From: an uncultured Clostridia bacterium
GTDB taxonomy: Bacteria; Bacillota; Clostridia; TANB77; CAG-508
Direction of reading: 5' to 3'
Assembly: GCA_949927455.1 (NCBI GenBank)
Contig: CATLEX010000004.1
Location: forward strand, 1-51,090
DNA length: 51,090 nucleotides
Of the stretch, positions 22,701-31,393 are shown one piece after another. The position numbers and the translations under genes were made by a program. The number at the start of each line of letters is the position of its first letter. The first letter of the stretch is position 1. Under the pieces are notes generated by a model. That model saw only the letters and a program-made list of their open reading frames with translations. It had not been told where the DNA came from and ran no database searches.

Positions 22701-24149
22701 TTGCTTTGCGACACTTGGAACCAGTTTTTACATACACAAATTGGAATCGACGATAACATTTTTGAAGTTGGAGTTGACTCACTTATCGCTATCAAATTTA
22801 AAACTGCTTTGTTAGCACATAACATCAACATTCCTTATGCAAATTTATTTAAATATCCAACTGTGCGTGCTTTGTCAGAAAACACTAAATTAGAAAAATC
22901 AACTTCTCATTTAAATGATTTTGATTACACAAAAATCAATAAAATCTTAGATAAAAATAATTTGCAAACATTAAAAAATGCTAACATTTCACACAATCAT
23001 AAAAATAATATTCTTTTGCTTGGCAGCAACGGATTTGTAGGAAGCCATATTTTGTATAACTTTATCAAACAAGACGATGGAAAAGCCTATTGTATTATTC
23101 GAGACAAAAATAATAAATCTGCACGAGACAGATTAATCGATACATTGCATTTTTATTTCGACAACGAACTAGATAATTTTATTGATGATAGAATTATTAT
23201 TTTAAAAGGTGACATCACAAAAGAAAATTTTGATTTAGATGCAGAAACTTTTAAAGAAATTACACAAAAAATCTCAACTGTTATCAATTCTGCTGCCATG
23301 GTTAAACATTATGGAGATATTAAAAAATTTAGAAATGTTAATATTAAAGTAACCGAAAAGCTCTGCGAATATTGCAAAAATAACCACAAAAAATTGCTTC
23401 ATACTTCAACTATAAGTGTTTCAGAAAGTTCTAATATTGATGCTACTTACGTTGCCTCTAAAAAATATGAAGGTACAGAGTTTGCTGAAAATAATTTATA
23501 CATTGGTCAAACTCTGGATAATAGTTACACTTCTACTAAATTTGAAGCAGAGCGAATTATTCTATCCAATATGGTAGATGGATTAAATGCAAAAATACTC
23601 AGACTTGGTAATATTACAAATCGTTTTTCGGATGGAACATTTCAAATTAACCCTGACGAAAATGCTTTTGCTGGCAGATTAAAAAGCTTTATTAGTTTGA
23701 AAAATATACCAGATTATTTGCAGGCTTTGCCTCTTGAATTTACGCCAGTTGATTTGTGTGGAAAAGCAATTGTATATATTCTGCAAAATAATATAAAAGA
23801 TTTTTCTGTGTATCATTTATACAATAACCATTCGATTTATTTAAAGAATTTTGTTGACATATTAAATTCAAATCATATTGCACTAAATTTTGTTGACAAT
23901 AAAAAGTTTAAATCTACCATAAAAAATATTTTAGAAAAAACAGAATTACAAAATGAATTATCTGGTATTATTAATGATTTGAATCATAATTATGATTTGA
24001 TTTATGAAAGAGATGTTGATTTGAATTCTACTTTAACACAATTTTTCTTGCAACGTTTAGGATTTGAATGGCCTAATATAGATGAAAATTATATTGAAAA
24101 ATATATCAATTATATGAAAAAAATAAATTTTTTTAAGGAGGACAAATAA
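16734..24149 (+). CDS. Bimodular NRPS, C-A-PCP-C-A-PCP-R (terminal thioester reductase)
   Basis: C1 HHLIADG; A1 IYTSGSTGKPKGV, MYGPTETT; PCP1 ELGGDSLSAI; C2 MHHSISDG; A2 IYTSGSTGTPKGV; PCP2 EVGVDSLIAI; R domain NILLLGSNGFVGSHILYNFI...VINSAAMVKHYG. Start ATG at 16734 preceded by gggggaag. Confidence 0.93.
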   Translation: MEKLYNLSAPQKSILLTEQFYTGSSINNIGGGIIVHEALDFDLFKKAIQNFVKYNDSFRIRLKQTSDGVKQYFEDFSEFDIKVVDLESEDEVSALDQKILYQPINIFEERLFEFTIFRFPNNHGGYIFKLHHLIADGWTSGFVCTQPMQEYCNLLNGTNHNQSLKLSYIDYLQTEEKYFTSNKFEKDKLYWSEKFSTVPNAVSIPSSMDISNDFSCEGNRSSFVISKKEFDQITQYCTKYSVSVFNFFMAVLSIYISKINDTNDFVIGTPILNRSNFAEKNTSGMFINTAPFRITFDNNSTFTELLTSISKDSMGLLRHQKYPYQNILEDLRKKDASIPNLYNILLSYQTTAFSDDCEISHDTRWIFNGCTADDIDIHLYQMNEVENLTISYDYKTSKYTYLDIENIHKRFMHIINQVLKKEEIETKDIEIVTPEEKHKILVEFNNTQVDYPTDKTVVDLFEEQVEKTPDSIAVVFEDQELTYRKLNEKANQLAWYLKERGACSGMIIGICLNRSLELIIGLIAILKVGAAYLPIDPNYPQDRISYMLEDSNSKMLLTNSINKINISIPKIIIDLTSDIYSSFSTNNLNTLLNSNNIIYLIYTSGSTGKPKGVLLSHHNLLNFIYGIKKEINFTENKIMVSVTTICFDIFGLELWCSLCSGMKLIIANEIEQDNPEQLNKLCIKNNVNMIQTTPSRFNYFLENYQYCTFLKNMSELLVGGEALSETLLTKLRNISNARIFNMYGPTETTIWSTLKNVTNSTKISVGKPIINTTCYILDKHKKLLPPLIPGELYIGGAGVSCGYLNRKDLTDEKFFHSPFKENEIIYNTNDLAYFTNNGEIIHLGRTDFQMKLRGYRIELGEIENELNSITEINSSIVISDPSRKYLICYYTSNSKIDTNYIISCLIKVLPNYMIPSYFYKLEKFPLTPNGKIDRKALPMPTFSNTEKNMIEPRNEVDKKLVELFSKILHIDKISIGNSFFELGGDSLSAINLCLKIFNKFKIQLSVKDIFEHHILSDLSDYIANYEASKATIEKAKIQDFYDASSAQKRIFYASKAAGENSTLYNCPGALVFDTVPDANKLKSCFEILFERHESLRTYFEIKNNDIVQKIAPNINFKLEIQNSTSTNTHYLLKQFVQPFNLAKAPLFRATLVIQNNQTATLLVDMHHSISDGSSIDILLKELSKLYNGRTLEDNPITYKDFSEWEKTHFLSSEFTESEKFWLEQFQDELPVLHMPTTFERPVTQSFEGNSFHFEIDKKLKNKIAKLSKDLGITPYMFLLASYYVLLYKYTNQKDIIVGTPVTGRNLPELSNIFGMFVNSLPLRANLKSNSSFKTFLNHIKKMCLDSFDHQDYPFDFLVNKLNLQRNTNRSPLFDTMFIYQNMGAPMLNFKDIQTTFVAAQNHISKFDFSLEIVPNKENFALRLEYCTKLFDEKFIENLANRYLKILTTVTDDITIKIANIEMLSEEEKTQILHDFNNTKMPYDKEKNLQTIFEENVEKNPNKTAIIFEDQTISYQDLNQKANQLANYLLANRIKPNDIVGIMLPRSIETIICMLGILKAGAGYMLIDTSLPKDRIEFMLNNAKAKLLLTSPKFKKIEFENIYQFSLENLQYYNIANPNVENSIDDTFSIIYTSGSTGTPKGVTLKRQGVVNLALIYQEILGTNSCDKFLSISSIAFDMFIVENFVPLLTGKTIILTNEEQQKIPQYISQLILDYNIDFILTTPSRIELLINDETTSSALKKLKIIQLGGESFTPTLYTKLKNYTNANIFNGYGPSEITACCSNKKIENNGIINIGKPNCNTQIYLLDKDLNLCPIGIEGEICIGGDGVSKGYINNTEMTKKSFIKNPFGDGMLYKSGDIGKWNSVGEIDYIGRKDFQIKIRGLRVELSEIENKFLEIPKIDNSAVIYKKDENDNYLVGFFTSNAEIDVSDIRQELTKSLPLYMVPKYIIKLDQMPITTNGKVNKRELDKRKITKTEKQTYVAPENDLQSLLCDTWNQFLHTQIGIDDNIFEVGVDSLIAIKFKTALLAHNINIPYANLFKYPTVRALSENTKLEKSTSHLNDFDYTKINKILDKNNLQTLKNANISHNHKNNILLLGSNGFVGSHILYNFIKQDDGKAYCIIRDKNNKSARDRLIDTLHFYFDNELDNFIDDRIIILKGDITKENFDLDAETFKEITQKISTVINSAAMVKHYGDIKKFRNVNIKVTEKLCEYCKNNHKKLLHTSTISVSESSNIDATYVASKKYEGTEFAENNLYIGQTLDNSYTSTKFEAERIILSNMVDGLNAKILRLGNITNRFSDGTFQINPDENAFAGRLKSFISLKNIPDYLQALPLEFTPVDLCGKAIVYILQNNIKDFSVYHLYNNHSIYLKNFVDILNSNHIALNFVDNKKFKSTIKNILEKTELQNELSGIINDLNHNYDLIYERDVDLNSTLTQFFLQRLGFEWPNIDENYIEKYINYMKKINFFKEDK

Positions 24150-25970
24150 ATGGAAAATTTAAATTCACTTATTGCAATGATTATCTCAGAAATACTTTTA
24201 CTAATACTATTTATTACTATCTTTTTTACACAAAAAAAAGGATCTCAACTAAAAAATTCCTTTCTTACTTTTATAAGTTTAATATTCATTTGGATATTAG
24301 GTTCTATTTTACAAATTTCATTACAAAATAGTAATATAAATCCTTTTACTTTTGAAAAATTATCTGTTTTTGGTGTAGCACTAAGTCCAGTTGCTTTTTT
24401 CACATTAAGCATTATTTTTGCAAAAACTAAAATAAAATTATCTAAAAAACATTTATCATTTTTAATAATACCTATTTTAAGTATTATTTTCACACTTACA
24501 AATGAATATCATCATTTAATGTTTGAACAATATTCTACCAATATGAATATTGTTCAATATGGCAAATATTTCACAATTCATTCGCTTTATACCTATGGAC
24601 TTTATCTAATTGGTGTTATCTATTTACTTAGATATTCTATTAAAAATTCTGGATTTTTCTCCAGACAATCATTTTTGCTTGCTTTAGGAATTGCTATTCC
24701 TTTGCTTGCAAATGGTTTAGGAACAGCCAAAATAATACCTGCTTCAATGTATACTACTCCAATTGCTTTTGCTTTCATGGCTATATTTTATGCTTTAGCA
24801 ATTTTTAAATTTAAGTTTATATCATCTGCCCCTATTGCTCTTCAGAAAATTGTTGATAAAATTTCTGATAGTTACATTGTGTTAGATGAAACCTATAATA
24901 TCACAGACTTCAATGAAACTTTTTTACATACCTTTCATACAAAAGCAGATTACATAAGAAGCAAGAATTTATTTAAATTATCAGAGGAAGATAATAATAT
25001 AAAAGTCCAAAAAACTTTTGAAGAAACTCTTAAAAAACTTCAAACCTCAACTGAAACCTTTCAATTTGAAGATGAAGTTCCTGAGATTGAAAAAACATTT
25101 ACAATTGAAATGAACAACATTTATAGCAAAAATAACTTCCTTGGCATTCTTGTTCTATTTAAAGATATTACTCAGCACAAACAAGATATTCAAACCATCC
25201 AAAATAACCAAGATATCTTAATTGAGCAAGAACGTCTCGCTTCACTTGGACAAATGATTGGTGGAATTGCACACAACTTAAAAACTCCAATCTTTTCTGT
25301 CGCAGGTGGATTGGAAGGTTTATCTGATTTGATTAATGAATTTGATTTATCACTTGACAATGATTCTGTAACTAATGATGACATGCACGAAATTGCATCA
25401 GACATGCGTCAATGGATTGAAAAATTAAGAGGTCATATTTCTTACATGTCAGATGTTATTACTACTGTAAAAGGACAAGCTGTTACTTTATCAGAAAGCG
25501 AATCTATGGATTTTTCTATTACAGAATTGTTTAAACGTGTTGATATTTTAATGAAACATGAAGTTAAAAACGCCTTAGCCACTCTAGAAATCAAAAATAA
25601 CGTTGGCGACGCTGAATTACTTTCTGGAAATATTAATAGTTTAGTACAAATTATTAACAATATCATTTCTAATGCAATTGAAGCCTATGGAAATGACTTT
25701 ACTGATAAAAAAATAGAACTTCTTGCACAAAAAAAAGCTTCTAACATCATCATTTCTATCAAAGATTATGGACCAGGAATTTCTGAAATGGCACAACAAA
25801 AGCTATTCAAAGAAATGATTACAACAAAAGGAAAAAATGGAACTGGACTTGGTATGTTTATGTCTTATTCTAATATAAAAGTTCACTTTAACGGAAACTT
25901 AACTTATGAAACACACATTGGTAAAGGAACAACTTTTTACATCACAATTCCAATTAATCTAAATTCATAA
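24150..25970 (+). CDS. 7TM-type sensor histidine kinase with PAS and HATPase domains
   Basis: Multiple TM segments; PAS-like DSYIVLDETYNITDFNETFL; H-box LGQMIGGIAHNLKTPIF; N-box NNIISNAIEAYG; GTGLGMFMSYSNIK. Confidence 0.9.
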   Translation: MENLNSLIAMIISEILLLILFITIFFTQKKGSQLKNSFLTFISLIFIWILGSILQISLQNSNINPFTFEKLSVFGVALSPVAFFTLSIIFAKTKIKLSKKHLSFLIIPILSIIFTLTNEYHHLMFEQYSTNMNIVQYGKYFTIHSLYTYGLYLIGVIYLLRYSIKNSGFFSRQSFLLALGIAIPLLANGLGTAKIIPASMYTTPIAFAFMAIFYALAIFKFKFISSAPIALQKIVDKISDSYIVLDETYNITDFNETFLHTFHTKADYIRSKNLFKLSEEDNNIKVQKTFEETLKKLQTSTETFQFEDEVPEIEKTFTIEMNNIYSKNNFLGILVLFKDITQHKQDIQTIQNNQDILIEQERLASLGQMIGGIAHNLKTPIFSVAGGLEGLSDLINEFDLSLDNDSVTNDDMHEIASDMRQWIEKLRGHISYMSDVITTVKGQAVTLSESESMDFSITELFKRVDILMKHEVKNALATLEIKNNVGDAELLSGNINSLVQIINNIISNAIEAYGNDFTDKKIELLAQKKASNIIISIKDYGPGISEMAQQKLFKEMITTKGKNGTGLGMFMSYSNIKVHFNGNLTYETHIGKGTTFYITIPINLNS

Positions 25971-26009
25971 ATTTCAAAAAACTGGAGAATTTCATTCATT
26001 CTCCAGTTT

Positions 26010-27494
26010 CTATTTTTCCAAATAAATCACTTTATTAGCAATCTTTTTCACAAAAGTTTCATCATGTTCTACAAAAATAAGAGTGGGTTGATACTTCAAA
26101 ATCATCTCTTCTATTTGTATTCTCGTCAAAATATCAATGTAATTGAGTGGTTCATCCCAAATATATAGTTCTGCTTCTTCCGAAATACTCTTAGCAAGCA
26201 ATACTTTTTTCTTTTGCCCCTCACTCATTTCTTCTATATTTTTCTCAAATTCTAAACTTGAAATTCCCATCTTTGAAAGCATTGCTTTAAAGATACTTTC
26301 CTCTACTTTAGTTTGTCTTGCAAATTGTTTTAGATTTCCCTTTAAACTATCTGTGCTTTGCGACACATACGATATATTCAAGTTATTTGCCATTTTAAAA
26401 TCGCCATCATACGCAATTTGATTTGCTAACATGAATTTCAAAATACTCGATTTGCCAATTCCATTTTTTCCAACTATGGCAACCCTATCTCCATTTTCAA
26501 TTTCAAAAGATAGTTCATTAAAAATAGGATTATTTTGATATTTAATCTGAAAATGATTTGCTGCCACTAGCACCTTTTGTCTTGCCTCTAATGGAACCAT
26601 TTTCAAAGCATCATTTCGATCCACATTTTTGAGTAAACTAGATTTCTCTTCAATTGCTTTTTCAATCCTCTTTTCCATTACTTTTGACTTCTTCATCATT
26701 TTAGCAGACATATGTCCTACATAACCTCGGTCAATACTAGATCCTGAATTTGTCGTATTATACTTTGATTTTTCCACTTTATCAGACCAATTTGCCGTAT
26801 TTCTTGAAGCAACTTCCAACCTACTAATATCCTTTTTTAACTTTTCATTTTGAGTTAATTCAAAATTATCTTGCGCATTTTTATTTTCTTGCCAAGACGA
26901 AAAATTTCCTTTTTGAATTTCAATATTAGTATTATTAATCGAAATAATATGATCTACAATCTCGTCTAAAAACATTCGATCATGCGAAACTAAGATAAAT
27001 CCCTTTTTCTTTTTCAAATATTCTGCCAAATGATTTTTTGTATCAACATCCAAATGATTGGTTGGTTCGTCAATCAGCAAAAAATAATTATCCTTTAAAA
27101 ACAAGCTAACTAAAAGAATTTTTACTTGCTCTCCACCACTCAAGGAACTAAAATTTCGATATAAAATCTCTGGATCTGCATGGAGCAAATTAAGTTCTTT
27201 GAAAATTTCCCAATCTTCTGCACTAGGAGTAATTTCATTTACAATCTCTATTGCCATTTTTTCTTTGTCTTTGACTTCAAATGGAAAATAATCAAACTTC
27301 ACACTTTTGGAAATAGTGCCTTGATATTCATATTGCCCCAACAACAATTTTAAAAAAGTTGTTTTCCCTTTACCATTTCTGCCAATTAAACCTAATTTCC
27401 AATCTGTGTCAAGATAAAACGACACATTTTCAAACACTTTCTCAAATGCCCCATCATAACCAAAACTTAAATGATTTACATTTATGAATGACAT
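26010..27494 (-). CDS. ABC-F ATPase, Lsa/Vga-like (ribosomal protection type)
   Basis: Two ABC domains without TM: GLIGRNGKGKTTFLKLLLGQ, LSGGEQVKILL, DEPTNHLD; second GKNGIGKSS, MSEGQKKKVLL. Confidence 0.85.
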   Translation of the reverse strand: MSFINVNHLSFGYDGAFEKVFENVSFYLDTDWKLGLIGRNGKGKTTFLKLLLGQYEYQGTISKSVKFDYFPFEVKDKEKMAIEIVNEITPSAEDWEIFKELNLLHADPEILYRNFSSLSGGEQVKILLVSLFLKDNYFLLIDEPTNHLDVDTKNHLAEYLKKKKGFILVSHDRMFLDEIVDHIISINNTNIEIQKGNFSSWQENKNAQDNFELTQNEKLKKDISRLEVASRNTANWSDKVEKSKYNTTNSGSSIDRGYVGHMSAKMMKKSKVMEKRIEKAIEEKSSLLKNVDRNDALKMVPLEARQKVLVAANHFQIKYQNNPIFNELSFEIENGDRVAIVGKNGIGKSSILKFMLANQIAYDGDFKMANNLNISYVSQSTDSLKGNLKQFARQTKVEESIFKAMLSKMGISSLEFEKNIEEMSEGQKKKVLLAKSISEEAELYIWDEPLNYIDILTRIQIEEMILKYQPTLIFVEHDETFVKKIANKVIYLEK

Positions 27495-27514
27495 TTTTCC
27501 TCCTCCATTAAACT

Positions 27515-28051
27515 TTATTGATTTTTTTCTACAATTTGCAAAATTGTATTTAAATCTTCTTCTGTTATGCTTGCTTGTTTATCTCCTTTTTGTATTTCTT
27601 TGCAACTTTCTTTTATATCATAAATTTCATCATTAAAAATTATTCTATGTGTACTAATTCCATCACACAATGGAGCTTCATATTTTGAGTTTTCTAAAAT
27701 ATTTTCCAAATCACAAACATCATTATAATTAGTTATTTCAATTGTTTTACCATTTACTTCAATCGTTATGGTTTTAGGTTCTGGTAAATTGTATTGCATC
27801 AACCAATTTCCCATTTTTACACCAATATTGCTTTCAAATGGCTCATTAGGCGAAACTCCAACATATCTAATAACCTTATAACCCAAGCCCCAATATGTTA
27901 CTTTGCTTCCATCCTTAGCAACTATTTTGACACAATATTGTGGCTCATGTCCTGTTGTTACTCGTCCAGAATCCGCATAATTTGTTACGATACCAATCAT
28001 CAATACAATCATTAAAACAATTACTAAACTAATCCCTATTTTCTTTTTCAT
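27515..28051 (-). CDS. Membrane-anchored hypothetical protein
   Basis: 178-aa ORF with N-terminal TM segment and RBS. Confidence 0.6.
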   Translation of the reverse strand: MKKKIGISLVIVLMIVLMIGIVTNYADSGRVTTGHEPQYCVKIVAKDGSKVTYWGLGYKVIRYVGVSPNEPFESNIGVKMGNWLMQYNLPEPKTITIEVNGKTIEITNYNDVCDLENILENSKYEAPLCDGISTHRIIFNDEIYDIKESCKEIQKGDKQASITEEDLNTILQIVEKNQ

Positions 28052-28168
28052 AAATACCTCTTCCTAATAAAGATTATAACATTTTATTTTTGCAAAATCA
28101 ATTGTTCTTTTCTATAATAATACAAAACCAGATAATTTTTAAACTATCTGGTTCTAACTTATTATATT

Positions 28169-28549
28169 TTAACAAGAAATTGTTAAAATATTTCCATTAT
28201 TATCAAAAATTGCAAACTCATCTTTTCCATAAAAAGTTTGATGAAGTTCTTTTGCAATTTGAACTTTATTTTTTAATTCTTCATACAACAAACTAACATT
28301 TTTTACTGTAATAAATAATGTAAATGTTGGAATAATCTCACCTGCTTTCAAACTTGAATACTCTTCAATTAAGTTTTCTTGTTCTTGAAACATAATCGAA
28401 ATTTTATCCTTATTGACAATTGCAAAATTCAGTTTTTCCCCTTCTTCTGGAACACTTAAAACTTTTTGAAATCCCAATTTTTCTTCATAAAATTTTACTG
28501 TTTCTTTTACATTTTTTACCATAATATTAGTAGTTATTGATTCATACAT
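28169..28549 (-). CDS. VOC/glyoxalase-fold protein
   Basis: NIMVKNVKETVKFYEEKLGFQKVLSVPEEGE...FAIFDNNGNILTIS. Confidence 0.8.
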   Translation of the reverse strand: MYESITTNIMVKNVKETVKFYEEKLGFQKVLSVPEEGEKLNFAIVNKDKISIMFQEQENLIEEYSSLKAGEIIPTFTLFITVKNVSLLYEELKNKVQIAKELHQTFYGKDEFAIFDNNGNILTISC

Positions 28550-28614
28550 ATACTCTACCTCCTAATATTATTATAAAATATCAATTACTATTTGTATTGT
28601 AAAAAATGGACAAT

Positions 28615-29396
28615 TCATGTACGATATTGCTCTAATAATTTTAGTGGAGATATTCCTGTATATCTTTTTATCTCTTTGATAAAATGCGACTGATCATAAA
28701 ACCCACATTGCATTGCAATCTCCACTAAATTAAATTTTTTTTCTAATAATAAAGTCAAACACAAATGTAGTCTTACTATATTTAATAATACTTTTGGAGA
28801 TACGCCATAATTTTTCTTAAAAACCCTAAATAATTGTCTTTCATTATAACCTAATTTTTCCGCAATATGAATAACATTTTGTTCTTTTGGATTTTGATAT
28901 AATTCATTGACAATCACAATAAAATCTTTTTTAGGCTTGCATTCTATCTTCTTTAATAAATATTTTTTCAAACACTCTATTCTTTCTTCTGTACTGCTAA
29001 ATGACAATATTTCAAACAAATCAAACTCTTTTTCTATCTCACAAAAAGGAACCATTTGTCCATTATTTTATCTGCTCCTATTTGAAAAAAAGAATAAAAA
29101 CTGCCTGGCTTTAGCCTAACTCCCATATAATCAATTTTCTGACTTAACTGAAAATCTTGCGTTTCCTTGCTAAAACCAGCAAAACAAATTGTGCCATTCA
29201 CAAAATCTACAACAATATCAATACAAGAATCTGGCAAAATTTGATTGGATACTGTTTTGTCTAAACTCTGCTTTGACTTCATTTCCCAAATACACATACA
29301 ATAATTTTCAAGTTCTTCTAACTTATATTCCACATATTCAATATATTTTTTAAATTCCTTATCTAATAAATATGGTATTTGTTTTGGATAATACAT
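28615..29396 (-). pseudogene. AraC-family regulator split into two overlapping ORFs (29034-29396 N-terminal, 28615-29055 HTH)
   Basis: C-terminal half has AraC HTH (AEKLGYNERQLFRVFKKNYGVSPK...CGFYDQSHFIKEIKRYTGISP); N-terminal half is the sensory part. Junction needs -1 and has no CGG. Confidence 0.6.
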
Positions 29397-29468
29397 ACAC
29401 TCTCCTTATACAAAAAATCTTTTGTTCATTATAACATTTTTTTATTCTTAAATCAAATAATAAAGTAA

Positions 29469-31271
29469 CTATTGACTTATATTTTCCTCAATCTCCTCTG
29501 TCGCCTCAATTCCCAAATACTGAATTACTTCATTCAATATCTTACCTGCCACTGGTGCTGCGACACCTCCTCCTTGATGCCCTCCTTCTCCTGTTGGATT
29601 ATACAAAGTTACCAAAATTGTCACTTGTGGTTCATTGGTGGGTGCCACACCAATAAATGAAGTTACATATTTTCCTGTATTTACACCATCTTCAGAAGTG
29701 CCTGTTTTTCCGCCAACCTTGTATCCCAAAACTTTCGCATTTTTTCCAGTTCCTTCTGAAACAACTGATGTCATTATGCTCAAAACATTCTCTGCTGTTT
29801 GCTCAGAAATCGCACGTTCTCCGAAAATTGGCTCAATATCTTGCACTTCACCAGTTTCTGAATTTCTAATTTGTCTCACCAAACGTGGCTGCACATACAC
29901 TCCCTTATTCGCAATTGTTGAAACCATTGTAATCATTTGAATTGGCGTTACTTCAAAACGTTGCCCAAAACTAATTGTAGCAAGTTCTACTGGGCCAACC
30001 TTTTCTTTTGCCAAAAAAATACTTTTTGCCTCTCCATATAAATCAATTCCTGTTTTCTTTAAAAAACCAAATCTTTCCAAATAATGATAATACTTTTCCA
30101 CACCAATTTTCTGCCCCAATCCAATAAACACAGGATTACACGAATTCATCAAACCTTCTCGCAAACTTTCCGAACCATGTGGTCTATAATATCTCCAACA
30201 TTTAATACGAACACCCGCAATTTCAATTCCACCTGTGCAACAAAAAGCACCTGCTTTATCTGGTTCTGCAATTCCCTCCTCTAGTGCACTTGACGCTGTC
30301 ACCAATTTAAAAGTCGAACCTGGCTCATATGTATCTGCAATTGCTTTATTTCTCCACATTCCCTGCAAACTCTCAGACTTTTGTGCTTGGTCCATTAATT
30401 CCCAAACCTGCTTTAATTCTGGATTACTAATTTCATAAGGCTGATTTAAATCATAAAATGGATAGGTTGCCATTGCTAAAACATCTCCATTTCGTGGATC
30501 CATAATAATCACATTTCCACCATCTGTGCACACATTGTCAATACAAACATCTTCCAAATATTTCTCCGCAATTGCCTGAATATTTTTATCAATTGTCAAA
30601 ATCAAATCATTGCCAACCATTGGTTCCTCATAATTCTCTCCCTCTTCTCCAAAACTATTTCCTTTGGCATCAATCATCTTAGAAATCGAACCATTTTGTC
30701 CTGTTAAAATATCGTTATATTTTGCTTCAATTCCATCCAAACCTTGATTATCACTTCCACAAAAACCAATCACATGAGATGCCAAACTTGCCTCTGGATA
30801 AAAACGTTTTGTATCTTCATCAATATTAATTCCTTGATAAATATTATTTTCTTGCATCCACTTACGAAGTTCATCTGTTTTCTCCTTATCCACCCTTTTG
30901 ACAATCGTCTCAATCGAACTATTTTTACTAACTCTTTTGAAAATTTTATCATAATCAAGTTCAAAAATATCTGCCAAAATATGTGCCACTTTTTCTTTAT
31001 TTTCTAGAGTAATATTGACAGGATTAACTGTCACAGTTTGAACTGTGCTACTTTTAGCTAAAATATTTTCTCCACTTCTATCATAAATCGTACCACGATT
31101 TGCCGTAATGGTTCTATCTGAACTTTGTTGCCCATAGGCTTTTGCCTTCAATTCTTCACCTCTTACAAATTGCAAATTGGCCGTTTGACCAATTAAAACA
31201 ACACTCGCAACTGCAACTCCAATTAATACCACTAACATTCGTCTTTTTAATTTCAAAATATTATTTTGCAT
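29469..31271 (-). CDS. Penicillin-binding protein, SpoVD/FtsI-type transpeptidase
   Basis: RGTIYDRSGENILA, YEPGSTFKLVTA, GKTGTSE, SFIGVAPTNEP; likely start MQNNILKLKRR. Confidence 0.9.
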   Translation of the reverse strand: MQNNILKLKRRMLVVLIGVAVASVVLIGQTANLQFVRGEELKAKAYGQQSSDRTITANRGTIYDRSGENILAKSSTVQTVTVNPVNITLENKEKVAHILADIFELDYDKIFKRVSKNSSIETIVKRVDKEKTDELRKWMQENNIYQGINIDEDTKRFYPEASLASHVIGFCGSDNQGLDGIEAKYNDILTGQNGSISKMIDAKGNSFGEEGENYEEPMVGNDLILTIDKNIQAIAEKYLEDVCIDNVCTDGGNVIIMDPRNGDVLAMATYPFYDLNQPYEISNPELKQVWELMDQAQKSESLQGMWRNKAIADTYEPGSTFKLVTASSALEEGIAEPDKAGAFCCTGGIEIAGVRIKCWRYYRPHGSESLREGLMNSCNPVFIGLGQKIGVEKYYHYLERFGFLKKTGIDLYGEAKSIFLAKEKVGPVELATISFGQRFEVTPIQMITMVSTIANKGVYVQPRLVRQIRNSETGEVQDIEPIFGERAISEQTAENVLSIMTSVVSEGTGKNAKVLGYKVGGKTGTSEDGVNTGKYVTSFIGVAPTNEPQVTILVTLYNPTGEGGHQGGGVAAPVAGKILNEVIQYLGIEATEEIEENISQ

Positions 31272-31335
31272 AAAAATCCCTCCACACAGTAAATTTATGC
31301 ACAAAATATAGCGCTTATACTAAATTTATAGACAC

Positions 31336-31363
31336 TTGACATATCTGTTATATATATTATAAT
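31336..31363 (+). promoter_or_regulatory. Sigma-70-type promoter upstream of dxr
   Basis: TTGACA - 16 nt - TATAAT. Confidence 0.75.
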
Positions 31364-31393
31364 TAAAATAAATAGATTAGAGGAGGAATTTCT

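Noticed and set aside
29034-29055. AraC split as a seventh CGG shift site
   Set aside because: No CGG at the junction and the required shift is -1, not +1.
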